The notes: generated from the letters alone by a model not told the origin. A DNA stretch of 64,000 bases from CAYZMS01 sp964479625 (GCA_964479625.1 CAYZMS010000002.1:128269-192268); one strand, 5' to 3'; counted from the first letter of the stretch, positions 51,593 to 61,283 are shown. Made by a program: numbers and translations.

Positions 51593-51636
51593 AAAAAAAT
51601 TTGGACCTCAACGGTCTTAAACACATTGAGGTCCAA
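51593..51636. terminator. bidirectional terminator between EamA gene and ftsH
   Basis: An 11-bp perfect stem TTGGACCTCAA (51601-51611)/TTGAGGTCCAA (51626-51636) lies between the two convergent stops. On the minus strand it is followed by a run of T residues (A-run 51593-51599), so it should end ftsH; on plus it is followed by a broken T-rich stretch. Confidence 0.8.
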
Positions 51637-51649
51637 TATTTTCCTTTTT

Positions 51650-53698
51650 CTATGCTTCTTTGTTGGAAGCTTCCGTGCTGGAGTTTACACCATCTTTTTC
51701 AGAATTACCATGATCATGCCCGTCTAGATGGCCCTTTGGTGAAGCAGCTTCAACAGGATCAACGAACGGACGATCCCCGACCAGGCGTTGGACATCAGAC
51801 TTGAGGAGCACTTCCTTATCCAAAAGCTCCCGAGCCAGTAATTCTAAATGATCACGGTGTTCGATCAATAATTCTTTTGCCCGCTTGTATTGAGATTGTA
51901 CCAGATTCCGTACCTCTGAATCGATCATTGCAGCCGTTTCCTCTGAAAAGGGCTTTTGGAAAGAGTCGTTCTGCAGGCCATAGAATGAAACCTGGCCTAC
52001 CTTGTTACTCATACCAAAAACAGAGACCATGGAATAAGCCATTTTGGTGACCTGATCAAGGTCATTTTGGGCGCCCGTGGAAATTTTTCCGAAAACAATA
52101 TCCTCTGCGGCTCGGCCGCCAAAAGTCATACACATTCGATCGAGCAAGGCTTCGGTACGGGTAATATATTCTTCCTTAGGTAGGTATTGGGCATACCCCA
52201 GCGTACCAATTCCACGAGGTACGATAGTGACCTTAACCAGGGGCGAGGCATGCTCTAAGAACCAGCCACAAATAGCATGTCCCGCTTCATGATAGGCAAT
52301 GATCTCTTTCTCCTTGGGAGAAATGAGCTTATTCTTCTTTTCCAGACCGCCGATAACCCTGTCCAATGCATAGTTGAAATCATCCATGCTGACAGCCTTC
52401 TTATTTCGGCGTGCGGCCACGAGTGCTGCTTCATTACAAACATTGGCAATATCGGCCCCTGCAAAGCCGGGCGTCATTTCCGACAAGGTATATGGGTCAA
52501 CCTCTTCTTCGCGCTTAATATGCTTCAAATGGACGCGGAATATGGCTTCCCGACCTTTCAAATCGGGACGATCAATTCCGATTTGGCGGTCGAAGCGACC
52601 AGGTCTCATCAGGGCGGAATCCAGCACATCGGGGCGGTTGGTAGCAGCCATCAGAATGACTCCTTTGTCGGTGGAAAAACCATCCATTTCGACAAGCAAT
52701 TGGTTCAAGGTATTCTCCCGCTCATCATTTCCGCCCTGGATACGGTTTCCTCCCCTTGCCCGACCAATGGCATCGATCTCATCGATAAATACGATACATG
52801 GCGCCTTTTCACGAGCCTGCTTAAACAGGTCCCGAACCCGTGAAGCCCCAACGCCTACGAACATTTCTACAAAGTCTGAACCGGAGATCGAAAAGAAGGG
52901 CACCCCGGCTTCACCAGCTACCGCTTTGGCCAACAAAGTTTTACCAGTCCCTGGAGGGCCTACCAATAATACTCCTTTTGGGATTTTACCTCCCAGGGAA
53001 GTGTATTTCTTGGGGTTCTTCAAAAAGTCCACCACCTCCATGACTTCTTCTTTAGCCTCATCAAGGCCGGCAACATCGGCAAAAGTTACATTAACCTTAC
53101 TATTCTGATCGAAAAGGGTAGCTTTCGATTTCCCGATATTGAAGATTTGTGCTCCTGGTCCGGCTCCACCTGCGCTCATTCGGCGCATGATAAACAACCA
53201 GATCCCTATGATCAGTAAAAGAGGCAGCATGAGACTGATAAAAGGCTGCCAGTAATTAGGTTTCGTTTTGAACTCCAGATAGATTTGGTCATCCACTGGA
53301 ATATCTGCCTCCTCCTGGAAAGTTTCCAACTGATTGGAAAAAGCCTCTACATTCACCTGCATCCGGTAATGAGGGCGGTCTCCAGTGAGCTGAGATTGCT
53401 CGGCATCATCGTATTCCGGCTTTTCAAGGGCCTCTTCCTTCAAATATATTTCAGCCTTTGATTCATTGATCACCACGATCCGCTCCACATCCTGCGCAGC
53501 GATCATCTTTTTAAGACGTACAGGAGTAAGGTCCTGGTCAGGATTCCCGAAAAAATCTCTGCCTGCCAGCACTTGCAGCAAGATAAAGGCAAGAGCGATC
53601 AACCCGTAGATCCAAAATGAATTGAACCTATTATTATTATTGTTCTTCCCATCCCCCGAGTTTTGGTTCTCCGGTTGGTTATGGTTATTCTTTTCCAT
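51650..53698 (-). CDS. ftsH: ATP-dependent zinc metalloprotease FtsH
   Basis: A 682-residue membrane protease for quality control of membrane and regulatory proteins. An Asn-rich start (about 1-22) is followed by a first membrane helix (28-45), a periplasmic domain (46-150), a second helix (153-170), the AAA domain with Walker A GPPGTGKT (246-253), Walker B IVFIDEIDAIG and the SRH ATNRPDVLDSALMRPGRFDR, and the protease domain with HEAGH (H469, E470, H473). The C-terminal tail is rich in His, Asp and Gly. It lies 134 bases downstream of rsfS. Confidence 0.97.
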   Translation of the reverse strand: MEKNNHNQPENQNSGDGKNNNNNRFNSFWIYGLIALAFILLQVLAGRDFFGNPDQDLTPVRLKKMIAAQDVERIVVINESKAEIYLKEEALEKPEYDDAEQSQLTGDRPHYRMQVNVEAFSNQLETFQEEADIPVDDQIYLEFKTKPNYWQPFISLMLPLLLIIGIWLFIMRRMSAGGAGPGAQIFNIGKSKATLFDQNSKVNVTFADVAGLDEAKEEVMEVVDFLKNPKKYTSLGGKIPKGVLLVGPPGTGKTLLAKAVAGEAGVPFFSISGSDFVEMFVGVGASRVRDLFKQAREKAPCIVFIDEIDAIGRARGGNRIQGGNDERENTLNQLLVEMDGFSTDKGVILMAATNRPDVLDSALMRPGRFDRQIGIDRPDLKGREAIFRVHLKHIKREEEVDPYTLSEMTPGFAGADIANVCNEAALVAARRNKKAVSMDDFNYALDRVIGGLEKKNKLISPKEKEIIAYHEAGHAICGWFLEHASPLVKVTIVPRGIGTLGYAQYLPKEEYITRTEALLDRMCMTFGGRAAEDIVFGKISTGAQNDLDQVTKMAYSMVSVFGMSNKVGQVSFYGLQNDSFQKPFSEETAAMIDSEVRNLVQSQYKRAKELLIEHRDHLELLARELLDKEVLLKSDVQRLVGDRPFVDPVEAASPKGHLDGHDHGNSEKDGVNSSTEASNKEA

Positions 53699-53832
53699 TT
53701 AACGAATTCCCTTTTTCTTCATCACAATTAAGCAACCCAAACGAGTTGACGTTAAAGCCGCCGTTATATTCCATAACTAAACGCCCGCTTGCCGGAATCG
53801 TTGTCGATATTCGATAAAAGTGCAGATTCCAG

Positions 53833-54219
53833 CTATAAACTATTATATTCCGTCATCTTAGCGTCGCTCCACAGTTGTTCCAGCTCATAATAATTACGGG
53901 CCTCCGGATGGAATACATGGATCACTGTTGAAAAGTAATCGATCAGAACCCAACGGGCGACACGCTCCCCCTCCACGTGATTAGGCAGTACTCCTCCTTC
54001 CATTTTCAGGCGCTTTTGCACTTTGTCTGCAATTGCCTTTACATGGGTGTTGGAATCGCCTTCGCAGATAATGAAAAAATCAGTGGGAGCTTCATCTAGT
54101 TGACGCAGATCCAGCTTGATGATGTTCTTACCTTTAATGTCCTGGATACTGTCAATAACTAAATCATTAATAGCTTCGGTGGTGAGAGTCGGCTGACGAA
54201 GATTGATTTGTGGATTCAA
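53833..54219 (-). CDS. rsfS: ribosome silencing factor RsfS
   Basis: A 128-residue protein of the RsfS/Iojap family that binds ribosomal protein L14 and prevents subunit joining in starvation. ITDFFIICEGDSNTHVKAIAD-type sequence (here APTDFFIICEGDSNTHVKAI), VEGERVARWVLIDYFSTVIHVF and YYELEQLWSDA are typical. The start is most likely TTG at 54219, giving NPQINLRQPTLTTEAIND; I see no suitable ATG. It diverges from birA and precedes ftsH, a common Bacteroidota order. Confidence 0.93.
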   Translation of the reverse strand: MNPQINLRQPTLTTEAINDLVIDSIQDIKGKNIIKLDLRQLDEAPTDFFIICEGDSNTHVKAIADKVQKRLKMEGGVLPNHVEGERVARWVLIDYFSTVIHVFHPEARNYYELEQLWSDAKMTEYNSL

Positions 54220-54388
54220 ATTCAGATTTTATAATTTAGAATTATTGAATGCGAATTGGTTAACAAATAAGATGGCCGAATTAAATCTCAGGGAAGTAAA
54301 AGGTGTAGATTCAGCATTATAGAGAATATTCACTGGAATTTCTATTACTCCCTGATTTGCTTCTTCTTAAAAGTACAAAAAATTTCCA

Positions 54389-55150
54389 TTGCAAGATACA
54401 AACACCCTTTTTATCGGAAAGGTTCTTTTTCAGTTTCAGGAGCTCAAATCCACCAACGATTACTGTAAAGAATTACTATCAAAAGCCGAGCCAGCTGAAG
54501 GAACTACCGTCCAGGCAGATTATCAGTCTGCCGGCCATGGACAAATAGGCAGTAAATGGATCTCCAATCCCGGAGAGAATCTTCTGCTCAGCCTTATTCT
54601 CTTCCCCCGGCAATTAGCGGTAAAACAACAATTTGTACTTACCCAGATGACAGCCCTTGCTGTACGTGATTTAATTTACCACTATTTGCCCCAGGCCAGT
54701 ATTAAAATAAAATGGCCCAATGATATTTTTCTGAACGGACGAAAAACCGCAGGGATTCTTCTCCAGATTACTATTCGAAAAAACGGAATAAAAGATTGTA
54801 TAATTGGAATCGGATTGAACCTCAATCAGGTTGAATTTCCTATAGACCTGCAACAAGTCACTTCACTCGCTTTAGAAAGTGGACAAGAATTCCAGATCGA
54901 CCAATGGCGCAACCAACTCTTCAAAAACCTTGAAATTCGATACCTCCAATTAAAGAATGGTCATATGGAGAAATTTTCTCAAGAATACCTTGAGCACTTG
55001 TACTTAAAAGACGAACCAGCTCCTTTCAAAACCGCCACGGCAGCTCCCTTTACGGGCATTATCCGATCTGTTACTGAAGAGGGAAAACTGCTGGTTGAAA
55101 CCGATGCGGGTTTACAAATGTTCGGGTTTAAAGAAATTCAATATTTATAA
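54389..55150 (+). CDS. birA: biotin-[acetyl-CoA-carboxylase] ligase
   Basis: A 253-residue ligase that activates biotin and attaches it to carboxylase carrier protein. The catalytic domain contains QELKSTNDYCKELLS, the biotinyl-AMP loop ADYQSAGHGQIGSKWISNPG (GHGQxGxxW in place of the usual GRGRxGRxW) and IKWPNDIFLNGRKTAGILLQ. The small C-terminal domain has TGIIRSVTEEGKLLVE. There is no N-terminal DNA-binding domain, so it is not a repressor. It begins at TTG 54389; no ATG is available in frame at a suitable place. Confidence 0.93.
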   Translation: MQDTNTLFIGKVLFQFQELKSTNDYCKELLSKAEPAEGTTVQADYQSAGHGQIGSKWISNPGENLLLSLILFPRQLAVKQQFVLTQMTALAVRDLIYHYLPQASIKIKWPNDIFLNGRKTAGILLQITIRKNGIKDCIIGIGLNLNQVEFPIDLQQVTSLALESGQEFQIDQWRNQLFKNLEIRYLQLKNGHMEKFSQEYLEHLYLKDEPAPFKTATAAPFTGIIRSVTEEGKLLVETDAGLQMFGFKEIQYL

Positions 55151-55157
55151 AGCCTAT

Positions 55158-56417
55158 ATGCAGATCAGCGTCATTACCATTGGAGATGAGATCCTAATCG
55201 GCCAGATCATCGATTCGAATTCCGCCTGGATGGGCCAGCACCTTAATCTTGCAGGAGCTTCCATAAATCGAATACTCTCCGTAGGAGATGAATTGGAGGA
55301 CATTCAATGGGCCCTCCGGGAAAGCCTTTCCGCTTCAGATATCGTTCTGATTACCGGAGGTTTGGGCCCGACAAAAGATGATGTCACCAAAAAAGCTATC
55401 GCAAATTTTCTGGGAGTTCCCCTGGCTTTCCACCAACCTACCTATGACCGCATCGTCAGAATTTTCGAAAAATGGGGCCGTCCGGTAACAGAAGGGCACA
55501 GGGAACAGTCTTTTTTACCCGAAGGCGTTCAAATATTGCCTAATAAAATGGGGACTGCTCCAGGTATGTGGTTCGAATGGAGACAAAAGGTCATTATTTC
55601 CATCCCGGGAGTTCCCTACGAAATGGAGTACCTCATGCAAAAGGAAATCCTGCCCAGGTTATTGGATCGCTTTCCTGCCCAGCCTATTGCACATCGCACT
55701 ATTCTAACCGTAGGTGAAGGAGAGTCCAATATTGCAGTTCGGTTATCTGAGTTCGAACAAAACCTACCCCCTTTTCTCAAACTGGCTTACCTTCCAAACC
55801 TGGGGAAGGTAAGGCTTCGTCTTACAGGGAAATACCATGAAAAAGATGCCTTGATAGAAACCCTGGAGAAAAATACCCAAACCTTAAAGCAACTCTTACC
55901 AGATCTGATTTTTGGAGAAGAAGAGGAAGAACTCGAGGCTGTCGTCGGTAATATGTTAAAGGAAAGAAAGCTCACGCTTGGTTTGGCCGAGAGTTGTACC
56001 GGTGGGCACCTCGCCCATTTGATCACTTCTGTTCCCGGCTCTTCTGCTTACTTTCATGGAGGGGTGGTTTCCTATTCCAATGCCTTGAAAACGTCTTTGC
56101 TTAAAGTTAAACCTGAGATCCTTTCCGAGCACGGCGCAGTTAGTGAGGCTACCGTCCGGGCGATGGTTAAAGGCGCAATCGAACTACTGGATACGGATAT
56201 TGCGGCAGCCATTTCAGGAATCGCCGGTCCTGGGGGTGGTAGCCCCGAAAAGCCGGTGGGAACTGTCTGGATAGCTGTAGGAAATGGAGAACACATTGAA
56301 TCCTATCTTTTGCGTGCTGGAAAAGATCGTCTTAAAAATATCCAGTATAGCAGTGTTCACGCATTAAATCAGATTCGAATATTTCTCCTGCAACATTATC
56401 CCCTTCCACCAGTTTAA
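55158..56417 (+). CDS. cinA: CinA family protein (nicotinamide-nucleotide deamidase/ADP-ribose pyrophosphatase type)
   Basis: A 419-residue two-domain protein. The N-terminal MoCF-like (COG1058) domain begins MQISVITIGDEILIGQIID and has ITGGLGPTKDDVTKKAI; the C-terminal CinA domain has LTLGLAESCTGGHLAHLITSVPGSS (listed as AESCTGG and ITSVPGSSAYF) and AAISGIAGPGGGSPEKPVGTV, the nicotinamide-nucleotide amidase part with the Ser in ESCTGG. It takes part in NAD recycling. The ATG at 55158 is chosen over an upstream frame that overlaps birA. It starts seven bases after birA. Confidence 0.94.
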   Translation: MQISVITIGDEILIGQIIDSNSAWMGQHLNLAGASINRILSVGDELEDIQWALRESLSASDIVLITGGLGPTKDDVTKKAIANFLGVPLAFHQPTYDRIVRIFEKWGRPVTEGHREQSFLPEGVQILPNKMGTAPGMWFEWRQKVIISIPGVPYEMEYLMQKEILPRLLDRFPAQPIAHRTILTVGEGESNIAVRLSEFEQNLPPFLKLAYLPNLGKVRLRLTGKYHEKDALIETLEKNTQTLKQLLPDLIFGEEEEELEAVVGNMLKERKLTLGLAESCTGGHLAHLITSVPGSSAYFHGGVVSYSNALKTSLLKVKPEILSEHGAVSEATVRAMVKGAIELLDTDIAAAISGIAGPGGGSPEKPVGTVWIAVGNGEHIESYLLRAGKDRLKNIQYSSVHALNQIRIFLLQHYPLPPV

Positions 56418-56559
56418 AATAAGGGATAAAGGCTTGAAAACAGCCAGAATACAGTTGGCAAATGAAGGAAGGCCCATTCACCCCCCTGGGGAAACTGAAA
56501 AGGTAAGGCTTACAGACTTTAAATATTTGAACAGTAGGATCCAAAACCGTATTTAGTTG

Positions 56560-56567
56560 TACTTTTG
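56560..56567 (+). promoter_or_regulatory. candidate -7 box of the E2 gene
   Basis: TACTTTTG, followed by C, matches the Bacteroidota -7 consensus exactly and lies 50 bases upstream of the ATG at 56617. No TTTG is found 19-21 bases upstream. It would give a leader of about 43 bases. Confidence 0.4.
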
Positions 56568-56616
56568 CAGCGCAAAACCACCACCACCGAATAAGACCAT
56601 CCAAAATTTCTGAACT

Positions 56617-57966
56617 ATGGCACAGTTTGAACTGATCATGCCTAAAATGGGAGAAAGTATCATTGAAGCAACTATTCTCAATTGGGTAAAAAAAGAGGGA
56701 GACAGAGTAGAGACAGACGACACCATTGTCGAAATAGCCACAGACAAAGTAGACTCTGAAGTGCCTTCCCCCGTTAGCGGCACCATCCAAAAAATCCTAT
56801 TTAAAGAAGACGAAACAGTTGAGATCGGTAAGGTAATTGCCATCATTGAAACAGAAGAGGGCAGCGACGCCCCTCAGGCTTCTCCTGCTACTGCTGAATC
56901 TCAGGGCAGTGAAAGAAAGTCCAATAATAATGGCCATCACCGTGAGGAATCTGTCCAACCGGAGCTTGCCTCCTCCAAGCCTTCTCTTGCCAATGCAAAA
57001 ATAGAAAGTGGGTCCGGTTCCCGATTTTATTCTCCACTGGTTAGGAATATAGCAGAAAAAGAAAACATCTCTCTACAGGAACTCGAATCCATTTCTGGCT
57101 CGGGCATGGGAGGCCGGGTAACTAAAAATGACATCCTGGCATACGTAGAAAATCGTTCGGAAGTACCTGTCACTGCCGTCCAGACCCCTGCTTTACCTTC
57201 ATCCAGGCCAAGTCCGCCACCAAGTCCAACATCAGCGGTAGTGAATGGAGGGGGTGGCAACACCGAGATCATTGAGATGGACCGTATGCGTAAGCTTATT
57301 GCCAAACATATGGTCGATTCCAAGCACACCTCCCCTCATGTAACTTCTTTCGTGGAAGTGGATGTGACCAATATTGTAAATTGGCGAAACGGAATTAAAA
57401 GGTCTTTTCAAGAACGCTACGGAGAAAAGATCACCTTTACCCCAATTTTCATTGAAGCCGTTGTCAAGGCCCTTCAGGATTTTCCCATGGTAAATATTTC
57501 CCTGAACGGGGAGCAGATCATTCGGAAAAAATACATAAATATAGGTATGGCTACCGCTCTTTCCAGTGGTAACCTTATTGTGCCTGTAATTAAAAATGCC
57601 GACCATCTCAATCTCATCGGATTAACCAAAGCGGTCAATGACCTGGCCGGACGCGCAAGGTCCAACAAATTAAAAGGAGATGAGATCCAGGATGGGACCT
57701 TTACGATTACCAACGTGGGTACTTTCGGCAACGTCATGGGAACGCCCATCATCAACCAACCACAGGTAGCGATTCTCGCCACCGGTGCCATTCGGAAAAA
57801 ACCGGCCGTAGTTGAAACGGAATACGGAGACCTGATCGCAGTTAGACAAATGATGTATCTTTCTTTGTCCTATGATCATCGGATCGTCGATGGCTTCCTC
57901 GGAGGATCCTTCTTGCGTCGTATCGGAGATTATCTGGAAGCCTTCGATCCCGATCGAAAAATTTAG
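56617..57966 (+). CDS. dihydrolipoamide acyltransferase (2-oxoacid dehydrogenase E2)
   Basis: A 449-residue acyltransferase core subunit. The lipoyl domain (about 1-77) carries the lipoylated lysine K44 in EIATDKVDSEVP; after a Ser/Ala/Pro-rich linker there is a peripheral subunit-binding domain (about 132-172, SPLVRNIAEKENI and GSGMGGRVTKNDIL), a second flexible linker, and the catalytic domain with H421 and D425 in SYDHRIVDGFLGG. The sequence suits branched-chain or 2-oxoglutarate complexes as well as pyruvate dehydrogenase. No E1 or E3 gene is adjacent, so the substrate cannot be fixed. Confidence 0.93.
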   Translation: MAQFELIMPKMGESIIEATILNWVKKEGDRVETDDTIVEIATDKVDSEVPSPVSGTIQKILFKEDETVEIGKVIAIIETEEGSDAPQASPATAESQGSERKSNNNGHHREESVQPELASSKPSLANAKIESGSGSRFYSPLVRNIAEKENISLQELESISGSGMGGRVTKNDILAYVENRSEVPVTAVQTPALPSSRPSPPPSPTSAVVNGGGGNTEIIEMDRMRKLIAKHMVDSKHTSPHVTSFVEVDVTNIVNWRNGIKRSFQERYGEKITFTPIFIEAVVKALQDFPMVNISLNGEQIIRKKYINIGMATALSSGNLIVPVIKNADHLNLIGLTKAVNDLAGRARSNKLKGDEIQDGTFTITNVGTFGNVMGTPIINQPQVAILATGAIRKKPAVVETEYGDLIAVRQMMYLSLSYDHRIVDGFLGGSFLRRIGDYLEAFDPDRKI

Positions 57967-57981
57967 TAAGCTTAATTAGCC

Positions 57982-60036
57982 ATGAACCGATTTAGCCTTC
58001 TCCTGCTATTGACTGCTACGATTGCAGTTACTGACCTTCGGGCACAATCTACTGATCTAGTCAAGCAGCAGGCGCGGGAATTCATGTACTACGACCGTTA
58101 TGAAACTGCCCTTGCCCTGCTGAATAATAACAGGGAGCTGCGGCTCCGGGATAAGGAAGGCCGGTTTATGGCTGCTTTATGCCATTACCAACTCAACCAG
58201 TTGGAGCCCGCCCAGGAAATCCTGGATAAGCTGATCAATGAAAAAAATCCATACCCGGAATGCTGGTTGTACAAGGCCCGTATTTTTCACGCCCAACACC
58301 GGTTCGAAGAGGCCTCCGAACAGTACAAGCTATACCTCAAGACCATTTCTAATTCAGATCCGAAAAGGGACAATATCCACGATGCGGTAAGGCGTTGCGC
58401 AAATGGCATTCGATTACAACACCAAACGGCAACCGCCGTAGTGGAAAGCCTGGAACCATTAAACACGGTCAAAGATGAGTTTGGACCGATCCTGAGCCCT
58501 ACTGATCCTTCAAAGTTGTATTTTTCCTCTATCCGGCAGGGGAATATCGGAGGACCCCGTGCTGCAAAAGGCCAACAAGACGATCGCTTTGGTCAATACC
58601 GGGCGGATATCTTTTTCGCTGATCGCAAAGCTGGTCGCTGGAGCAACCCTACAAGTTTGCACTACCTGCTTAACAGTCCACAGCATGAAGTTTTACTGGA
58701 TGTCAGCCGCAATGGGCAGGTACTTTATTACTTTCAGGGTGATCAACTGCGCGACGGCCAACTGCGCGTAGACACCTTTCGAAGGCAACAAAGGCTCGCC
58801 TCGGATCCATTAATTAGCCCGGTTGATCCGTTGGCCGGCATCAGTGCTCCTTTCTTTTTCAGCGATACCCTGATTATTTTTCCATCTCAGCGGCCGGGTG
58901 GCTATGGAGGACTGGATCTTTACAAAACTGTAAAAACCCGAGGTCGATGGACCACACCTACAAACCTTGGGCCCGAGATCAACAGCCCTTATGATGAAAC
59001 TACTCCTTTCCTGGCCCCAAATGGCTTAACGATATACTACAGTTCAAATAACAGCTCCCTGAGTCTCGGCGGATTTGATATAATCCGAGCCGAATACAAC
59101 CCTGTGAACGGGCGCTATGAAGGGGTGGAAAATCTGGGAATGCCCATAAATTCCGCTGGTGATGAAACCCACTTTCGTTTGAGTAAAGATGGATATACTG
59201 CCTACTTTGCCTCATCCAGAAAAGACGGCCTTGGTCAGCGGGACCTATATGCTGCCTATTTTTTTGACTACCGCGAGGAAATGACCAAACCAGCAGCCCA
59301 AACGCTTGGGACAAGCTATCAATCTCGAAGTACCAGTGAAGTCGCTTCTTTAAACCAGCCGATCCTGCCCATTTACTACAACAGCCAGGAGGAGATCACC
59401 AAACCTGATAACCGGCAAAAACTGGAACAAATAGCAAATTGGTTGATCCAGCATCCCGATGCAAAGGTGTTAATAAGTGCCTGCTCAGTTAGGGAAATGG
59501 CAACTACCTCCCGGCTCTATCAGGCCATTTTGGCAACAGAGAAAAGTGCGAAGCTTCTGCGTGAAATGGGCGTTCCCCGGGAACAGATATTTCTGGAAGC
59601 ATATGAAGCCCTCCAAAGTGGCCCCAGCCTGGGAGCTGTTGACTTTTTCTTTTCCGCTGAAGACAGCAGGACCAAACCTCAAACCCAGATCTCGGAATTT
59701 CGAATGGGCTTTCCCCTTCCGGGAGGTTTACACTATCGGTTACAGTTTGCCCAAAGTGAAGGAGCCTATCAGGGGAGTATCCCCAACAAGAATCTACCTA
59801 TTTACGTTGAACAAATACCGGGCGAAAGGCAGTATGCTTATAGTTTAGGACATTATCCTCAATTTGCAAATGCCTATACTGATGCACAGCGATTACAAGA
59901 ATTGTTTCCCAACAGCCTGATCATTACCCCTTATTTAGAGGGCAAGCGGCTAAATCCTTCAGAATCAGCCAGTCTGAAAAATAAATACCCCGACCTGGAA
60001 GCCTGGGAAGTTTGGAAAAAGAAAAAAGGGCAATAA
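57982..60036 (+). CDS. PorE-like protein: TPR, PD40 propeller, OmpA-like and SPOR-like domains
   Basis: A 684-residue exported protein. A signal peptide (residues 1-22, ending DLRAQ) precedes TPR-like helices (about 25-140), a WD40/PD40 beta-propeller (about 150-430; repeated units such as PSKLYFSSIRQGN, LTIYYSSNNSS and YTAYFASSRKDGLGQRDLY), and an OmpA-like domain (about 455-560) whose peptidoglycan-binding motif is degenerate. The last about 100 residues (LPIYVEQIPGERQYAYSLGHY) resemble SPOR-type or T9SS-linked domains. PorE of the type IX secretion system has a similar layout. It could link outer-membrane machinery to the wall. It starts 15 bases after the E2 gene. Confidence 0.8.
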   Translation: MNRFSLLLLLTATIAVTDLRAQSTDLVKQQAREFMYYDRYETALALLNNNRELRLRDKEGRFMAALCHYQLNQLEPAQEILDKLINEKNPYPECWLYKARIFHAQHRFEEASEQYKLYLKTISNSDPKRDNIHDAVRRCANGIRLQHQTATAVVESLEPLNTVKDEFGPILSPTDPSKLYFSSIRQGNIGGPRAAKGQQDDRFGQYRADIFFADRKAGRWSNPTSLHYLLNSPQHEVLLDVSRNGQVLYYFQGDQLRDGQLRVDTFRRQQRLASDPLISPVDPLAGISAPFFFSDTLIIFPSQRPGGYGGLDLYKTVKTRGRWTTPTNLGPEINSPYDETTPFLAPNGLTIYYSSNNSSLSLGGFDIIRAEYNPVNGRYEGVENLGMPINSAGDETHFRLSKDGYTAYFASSRKDGLGQRDLYAAYFFDYREEMTKPAAQTLGTSYQSRSTSEVASLNQPILPIYYNSQEEITKPDNRQKLEQIANWLIQHPDAKVLISACSVREMATTSRLYQAILATEKSAKLLREMGVPREQIFLEAYEALQSGPSLGAVDFFFSAEDSRTKPQTQISEFRMGFPLPGGLHYRLQFAQSEGAYQGSIPNKNLPIYVEQIPGERQYAYSLGHYPQFANAYTDAQRLQELFPNSLIITPYLEGKRLNPSESASLKNKYPDLEAWEVWKKKKGQ

Positions 60037-60095
60037 GTGGGGTGGATCAGACCTCTACTTCCCTTGTTTACATACCCAATAAAAAACCCGTTATC

Positions 60096-61244
60096 ATGCA
60101 TGCCTTTTTAACGCTTTTCCAAATGGTGGTTCTTGCCATTATTTGCAGTAATTGTTCAAATGTTAATCCGCCTACCCCTCAGGAATTTAAACGAAGTACA
60201 GATCTGCCCCTGGAAAATATACAACTTCCAGAGGGGTTCTCCATTGATGTATTTGCGGAAGATGTAACCAATGCACGATCTCTTTGTCTGACTCCTAACG
60301 GAACCCTTTTTGTAGGTACCCGTGGAGAAGGAAAAGTCTACGCCATGCGTGATGAAAACGGTGACTTCTATGCAGATACTGTCTATACCCTGGCTTCAGA
60401 TTTGAAAATGCCCAATGGAGTCGCCTTTCGGGATGGTGACCTCTATGTTTCCGAGGTTAGCAAAATTCTGCGTTTCCCCGATATTGAAAACAAACTCGAT
60501 GATCCGCCTGCCTTTGAAGTAATTTATGAGGAATACCCTACCGAAACACATCACGGCTGGAAGTATATCGCATTTGGTCCCGATGGAAAACTATATGTCC
60601 CAGTTGGAGCCCCTTGTAATATTTGTAAATCGGATGATCCCGTTTTCGCTTCCATAACCCGCCTGAATCCGGATGGCAGCGGAATGGAAATCGTCCAGGA
60701 AGGAGTCCGGAACACAGTGGGTTTCACCTGGCATCCGGAAACTGGAGATCTTTGGTTCACCGACAATGGCCGGGATTGGATGGGAGATGATCAACCCGCC
60801 TGTGAACTCAACTATGCCCCGCAAGATGGTATGCATTTTGGCTATCCATTCTGCCATCAGGGAGATTTGCAAGATCCCAAGTTTGGAGACCAGGGTAATT
60901 GTTCAGATTTTACGCCTCCAGTACAAAACCTTGGGCCTCATGTAGCCCCTTTGGGGTTGGAATTCTATACAGGGGATCAATTTCCGGATAATTACCGACA
61001 CCAAATCCTGATTGCAGAGCACGGATCCTGGAATCGAAGCAAAAAAATCGGTTACCGTGTCATGATGGTAGAACTTTCGGGAAACGAAGCACTCTCCTAT
61101 AAGCCCTTTGCAGAGGGCTGGCTCGATACAGACACAGATGAGGCCTGGGGCCGGCCGGTTGATCTGGAGCACCTGCCAGACGGTTCCATTCTGGTAAGTG
61201 ATGATTACGCTAATGCCATTTACCGGATCAGCTATAAACAGTAA
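60096..61244 (+). CDS. sorbosone dehydrogenase-like beta-propeller lipoprotein
   Basis: A 382-residue exported lipoprotein with a signal sequence (LTLFQMVVLAIICSNC, lipobox ICSNC). The mature part is a six-bladed propeller of the PQQ-dependent sugar/sorbosone dehydrogenase family: LPEGFSIDVFAEDVTNARSL, GTLFVGTRGEGKVYAM, MPNGVAFRDGDLYVSEVSKI, ETHHGWKYIAFGPDGKLYVPVG, NTVGFTWHPETGDLWFTDNGRD and LIAEHGSWNRSKKIGYRV (given as separate motifs). ETHHG contains the residues that usually bind the cofactor or act as base. I chose the ATG at 60096 over the longer frame overlapping the PorE-like gene. Actual dehydrogenase activity is unproven. Confidence 0.9.
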   Translation: MHAFLTLFQMVVLAIICSNCSNVNPPTPQEFKRSTDLPLENIQLPEGFSIDVFAEDVTNARSLCLTPNGTLFVGTRGEGKVYAMRDENGDFYADTVYTLASDLKMPNGVAFRDGDLYVSEVSKILRFPDIENKLDDPPAFEVIYEEYPTETHHGWKYIAFGPDGKLYVPVGAPCNICKSDDPVFASITRLNPDGSGMEIVQEGVRNTVGFTWHPETGDLWFTDNGRDWMGDDQPACELNYAPQDGMHFGYPFCHQGDLQDPKFGDQGNCSDFTPPVQNLGPHVAPLGLEFYTGDQFPDNYRHQILIAEHGSWNRSKKIGYRVMMVELSGNEALSYKPFAEGWLDTDTDEAWGRPVDLEHLPDGSILVSDDYANAIYRISYKQ

Positions 61245-61283
61245 AGTATTACCATTTTTAACGGGTCAAAGAAAGACAGTATA

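Noticed and set aside
52374..53108. 244-codon plus-strand open frame inside ftsH
   Set aside because: It is antisense to the FtsH AAA domain and has a Ser/Pro/Arg-rich composition typical of a shadow frame.
53974..53979. CACGTG hexamer in rsfS as a third parS candidate (also 11617-11622 and 32801-32806)
   Set aside because: The flanks do not match TGTTn/nAACA at any of the three places; they are only the hexamer core.
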